This document shows, one piece after another, positions 14,312 to 16,566 of a DNA stretch of 16,566 nucleotides. Both the position numbers and the translations under genes were made by a program. Numbering within the stretch: position 1 is the stretch's first letter; each line of letters starts with the position of its first letter. The DNA comes from JAWLBW01 sp041687475 (GTDB taxonomy: Bacteria > J088 > JAWLBW01). Under the pieces are notes generated by a model, which was given only the letters and a program-made list of their open reading frames with translations, made no database searches and was not told the origin of the DNA. The DNA lies in NCBI GenBank assembly GCA_041687475.1, contig JAWLBW010000075.1, positions 1 through 16,566 on the forward strand, in the 5' to 3' direction.

Positions 14312-15274
14312 ATGGCTCAACAAGAATCGTCATGGTCGGCCCTGCGAGCCGGTCTCTTCGTCTTCATCGCCCTGCTGATTCTCGGCGTCGCCATCATGGC
14401 GGTCGGCCAGCGCGGCGGTGTCTTTTCGGCCGATTACACGCTTACGGCGCGTTTCAATCGCATTCAGGGCCTGAAACCGGCGGCCCCGGTGTGGCTGGCG
14501 GGTGTCGACGTGGGCACGGTGGGCGAAATTCATTTCGTCGAAGCCGACGGCGTGCCCATGGTCGATGTTACCTTGAACATCCAGCGCCAGTTTCAGGAAC
14601 GCATCAAGAACGACAGCGTCGCCAGCATCGGGTCGAAAGGACTTGTCGGCGACAAGCTGGTTGAAATCAGCCTCGGCTCGCCCTCGGCCCCGCCGCTGCA
14701 GGCGGGCGACATGATCCGGAGCACGCAGCCCGCCGACCTGAACGCCCTCATGGAAGAGGGCACCTCCATGGTTCGTGATCTGGGCGATGTCGTGCGCAGC
14801 CTCAAGAACGTGACCCGCAGCATCGACGAAGGCGAAGGTTCGCTGGGCAAGTTCGTCAACGATCGCTCGATGTACGAGAACCTCGAAACGGTCTCGCGTG
14901 AGCTGGCGGTTTTCGCGAACAAATTGAACGAAGGCAAGGGCTCGCTGGCCCGCTTTGCCAACGACGACCGGCTTTACGAAGAAGCCACCGCGCTGCTGCG
15001 CGATGTACGCACCGGAAGCGGCACGCTGGCGAAGCTGGTAAACGATCCGGCCCTGTACGAGCGAATCGAGTCTACGACGACCAAGGCCGACGCGGCCATG
15101 GCCCGACTCGACAATCTCATGAAGGGCGTCGAAAACGGCGAGGGGTCGGCGGGTAAGATTCTCACCGACGAAGAGCTGCACGCCAACGTGAACACGACCA
15201 TCGCCGAGCTGCAGGCCCTCATCGCCGACATCAAGGCCAACCCGCGCAAGTACATCAACCTGACTATCTTCTAG
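14312..15274 (+). CDS. mlaD: MCE-domain protein MlaD-like, with long repeat-containing helical tail
   Basis: The product has 320 residues, starting 18 bases after mlaF. Residues 10-31 form one transmembrane helix with a short cytoplasmic N-terminus. The MCE domain spans about 38-140: LTARFNRIQGLKPAAPVWLAG (44-64, the hallmark segment), VGTVGEIHF, IKNDSVASIGSKGLVGDKLVEIS, ending near DMIRSTQP. MCE domains form hexameric rings with a lipid-conducting pore. Unlike E. coli MlaD (183 residues), this one continues for some 180 residues of mostly helical tail. The tail carries four GxGSLxKxxNDxxLYE-type motifs, at about 174-189, 208-224, 235-250 and 276-290. The end, NPRKYINLTIF, is a short conserved hydrophobic tail seen in other MCE proteins of deltaproteobacteria-like organisms and could contact the outer membrane or a partner. 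It is the periplasmic subunit of the mlaEFD transporter. Confidence 0.95.
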   Translation: MAQQESSWSALRAGLFVFIALLILGVAIMAVGQRGGVFSADYTLTARFNRIQGLKPAAPVWLAGVDVGTVGEIHFVEADGVPMVDVTLNIQRQFQERIKNDSVASIGSKGLVGDKLVEISLGSPSAPPLQAGDMIRSTQPADLNALMEEGTSMVRDLGDVVRSLKNVTRSIDEGEGSLGKFVNDRSMYENLETVSRELAVFANKLNEGKGSLARFANDDRLYEEATALLRDVRTGSGTLAKLVNDPALYERIESTTTKADAAMARLDNLMKGVENGEGSAGKILTDEELHANVNTTIAELQALIADIKANPRKYINLTIF

Positions 15275-15307
15275 TCGGCTCTACGTTTTCTCGATGTCGG
15301 TTGCCTG

Positions 15308-16566
15308 ATGGAGAGCGCCGGAAACGCAGCCAATCTGGGTGAGGTCGCGGCCAACCTCGGCGCTCTCGCCCCCGAGGCCCCCGATTACGAACACGCCTTC
15401 CGGGCCGCGGTTACGTCGGTGACCGACCGACTCATCGCCCGCAAGCTGCTCGAAAGCCTCGACGGGTGGAAGGAGCTCGACGCCGAAGCCAGGCGGGCGC
15501 GCCACTACCGCGCGCTTGCCCTCATCGGCAACGCCCTGCGTGGCAACGGTCACGACGGGCAGGGCAATGCGACGGAGTCCCGCGCCGATTCATCGCCGGC
15601 GCCTGAAGAAAGCATTCCCCTTCCCCCATTCGACGCCCCCGCCCCCAGCCTGGCCGAAGGTCGCAACGCCTTGTCGGCTTCGCTGGAAACGCTGTCGGGC
15701 ATCGGTAAGAAACGGGCCGAAACCCTCGCGGCCAAAGGTCTCGCGAGCGTTGGCGATCTGCTGCACTACCTTCCCTATCGCTACGACGATCGTGAAGAAC
15801 GCACCAGCCTGCGCGGCCTGCTGCCGGGCACAGGCGTGCTGGTACGCGGCGAAGTGCTCGCGCGCGGCCCGGTGCGCATGCGCCGGTTTCCCCAGGCCTA
15901 CCGTATGGAGATCGGCCTCGATCGCACCGAACGGGTCTCGGCTTTGTGGTTTCGCACGAGCCGTCCGCAACAGGAATTTCTGAACCGCGCCCACCCGATC
16001 GGCTCTGAAATCGAGCTGGCCGGCCAACTCGACGCCTTCGACAATCGCCCGGCCATCATTCATCCCGAGGTGGGAAAACCGGGTGCGCTCGAACGGGGAC
16101 TCCTGCCCATTTACTCGGAAATCGAAGGTGTGTCGGTGCGCACCGTGCGGCAGTGGATTCGGGCCGCCTTCGAAACCGTGGGCGAAAGCATACCCGACCC
16201 CTTTCCCCCCGCATTCCGCAAGCGTTTTCGCCTGCTTCCCAAGTCCGATTCACTGCGCCTGCTGCACTTTCCCGACGACCCGAAGGCCGACCCGCTCGCG
16301 AGCACCTACCTTCCGCGGCGGCGCATGGTCTTCGAAGAATTCTTCGTTCTCAGCCTGGGGTTGCTCCTGCGTCGCGAAGGTACCCTGAAGCAAAAGGCCG
16401 TGGTGGTCGAAAGCGCCGCACAGAGCTTCGACAAGGTTGCCTCTTCGCTACCCTTCGCGCTGACCGGCGCCCAGAAGCGGGTACTCGACGACGTCGGGCG
16501 CGATCTGCGACGCGGCAGTCCCATGCACCGTCTGGTACAGGGCGATGTGGGCAGCGGCAAGACACT
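15308..16566 (+). CDS. recG: ATP-dependent DNA helicase RecG (partial, C-terminus outside window)
   Basis: The frame from ATG 15308 is open to the right edge: 419 codons plus two bases. Residues about 126-168 (LSGIGKKRAETLAAKG ... LLHYLPYRYDDRE) match the start of canonical RecG, and the OB-fold wedge domain that binds branched DNA follows. LTGAQKRVLDDV (385-396) is the RecG Q-like motif, and GDVGSGKT (412-419) is helicase motif I (Walker A), cut off at the window end. RecG drives fork reversal and Holliday junction migration in DNA repair. Compared with E. coli RecG, where motif I lies near residue 300, there is an N-terminal extension of about 115 residues: helical from about 1 to 80, then Ser/Pro/Ala-rich. 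It lies 33 bases after mlaD with no terminator between, so it is likely read from the mla operon. Confidence 0.95.
   Translation, partial: MESAGNAANLGEVAANLGALAPEAPDYEHAFRAAVTSVTDRLIARKLLESLDGWKELDAEARRARHYRALALIGNALRGNGHDGQGNATESRADSSPAPEESIPLPPFDAPAPSLAEGRNALSASLETLSGIGKKRAETLAAKGLASVGDLLHYLPYRYDDREERTSLRGLLPGTGVLVRGEVLARGPVRMRRFPQAYRMEIGLDRTERVSALWFRTSRPQQEFLNRAHPIGSEIELAGQLDAFDNRPAIIHPEVGKPGALERGLLPIYSEIEGVSVRTVRQWIRAAFETVGESIPDPFPPAFRKRFRLLPKSDSLRLLHFPDDPKADPLASTYLPRRRMVFEEFFVLSLGLLLRREGTLKQKAVVVESAAQSFDKVASSLPFALTGAQKRVLDDVGRDLRRGSPMHRLVQGDVGSGKT

Overview
This is a GC-rich chromosomal segment from a Gram-negative bacterium with an outer membrane. The diderm call rests on an Omp85/TamA barrel protein, a TamB-like protein, a lipoprotein and an MlaFED-type lipid transporter. 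The layout resembles deltaproteobacteria-like lineages (Myxococcota, Bradymonadota and relatives): an MCE protein with a long helical tail, a RecG with a long N-terminal extension, and a DEDDh/GIY-YIG hybrid nuclease. That placement is an inference from gene style and is not secure. I see no rRNA, tRNA, CRISPR array, insertion sequence, prophage or attachment site.

Positions 1-5145 (minus strand) hold an envelope cluster read leftward: a small four-helix membrane protein, then a TamA-type Omp85 protein, then a TamB-type protein that runs off the left edge. The three overlap and look co-transcribed. A candidate promoter lies near 5335-5362. Positions 5146-5497 are the divergent intergenic region. 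Positions 5498-7384 (plus) encode a nuclease that joins a DEDDh 3'-5' exonuclease to the front half of UvrC. Positions 7443-9270 (minus) carry a degenerate alpha/beta-hydrolase and ketopantoate reductase (panE).

From 9478 the window reads rightward. A strong sigma70-type promoter drives a coiled-coil phasin-like protein that ends in a clear intrinsic terminator. Next come a lipoprotein with a long Gly/Thr/Asp linker, ATP-dependent 6-phosphofructokinase, the transporter genes mlaE-mlaF-mlaD, and the first 419 residues of RecG, cut by the right edge.

The common thread is outer-membrane maintenance. TamA/TamB and MlaEFD both span the periplasm, and members of both families are implicated in phospholipid traffic or outer-membrane protein assembly. 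The other genes are metabolism (panE, pfkA) and DNA repair (recG, hybrid nuclease). I found no clearly new multi-gene system. The most unusual points are the heptad-spaced repeat tail of MlaD, the Ser substitution in the MlaE coupling loop, the duplicated domain and linker of the lipoprotein, and the hydrolase without a recognisable triad.
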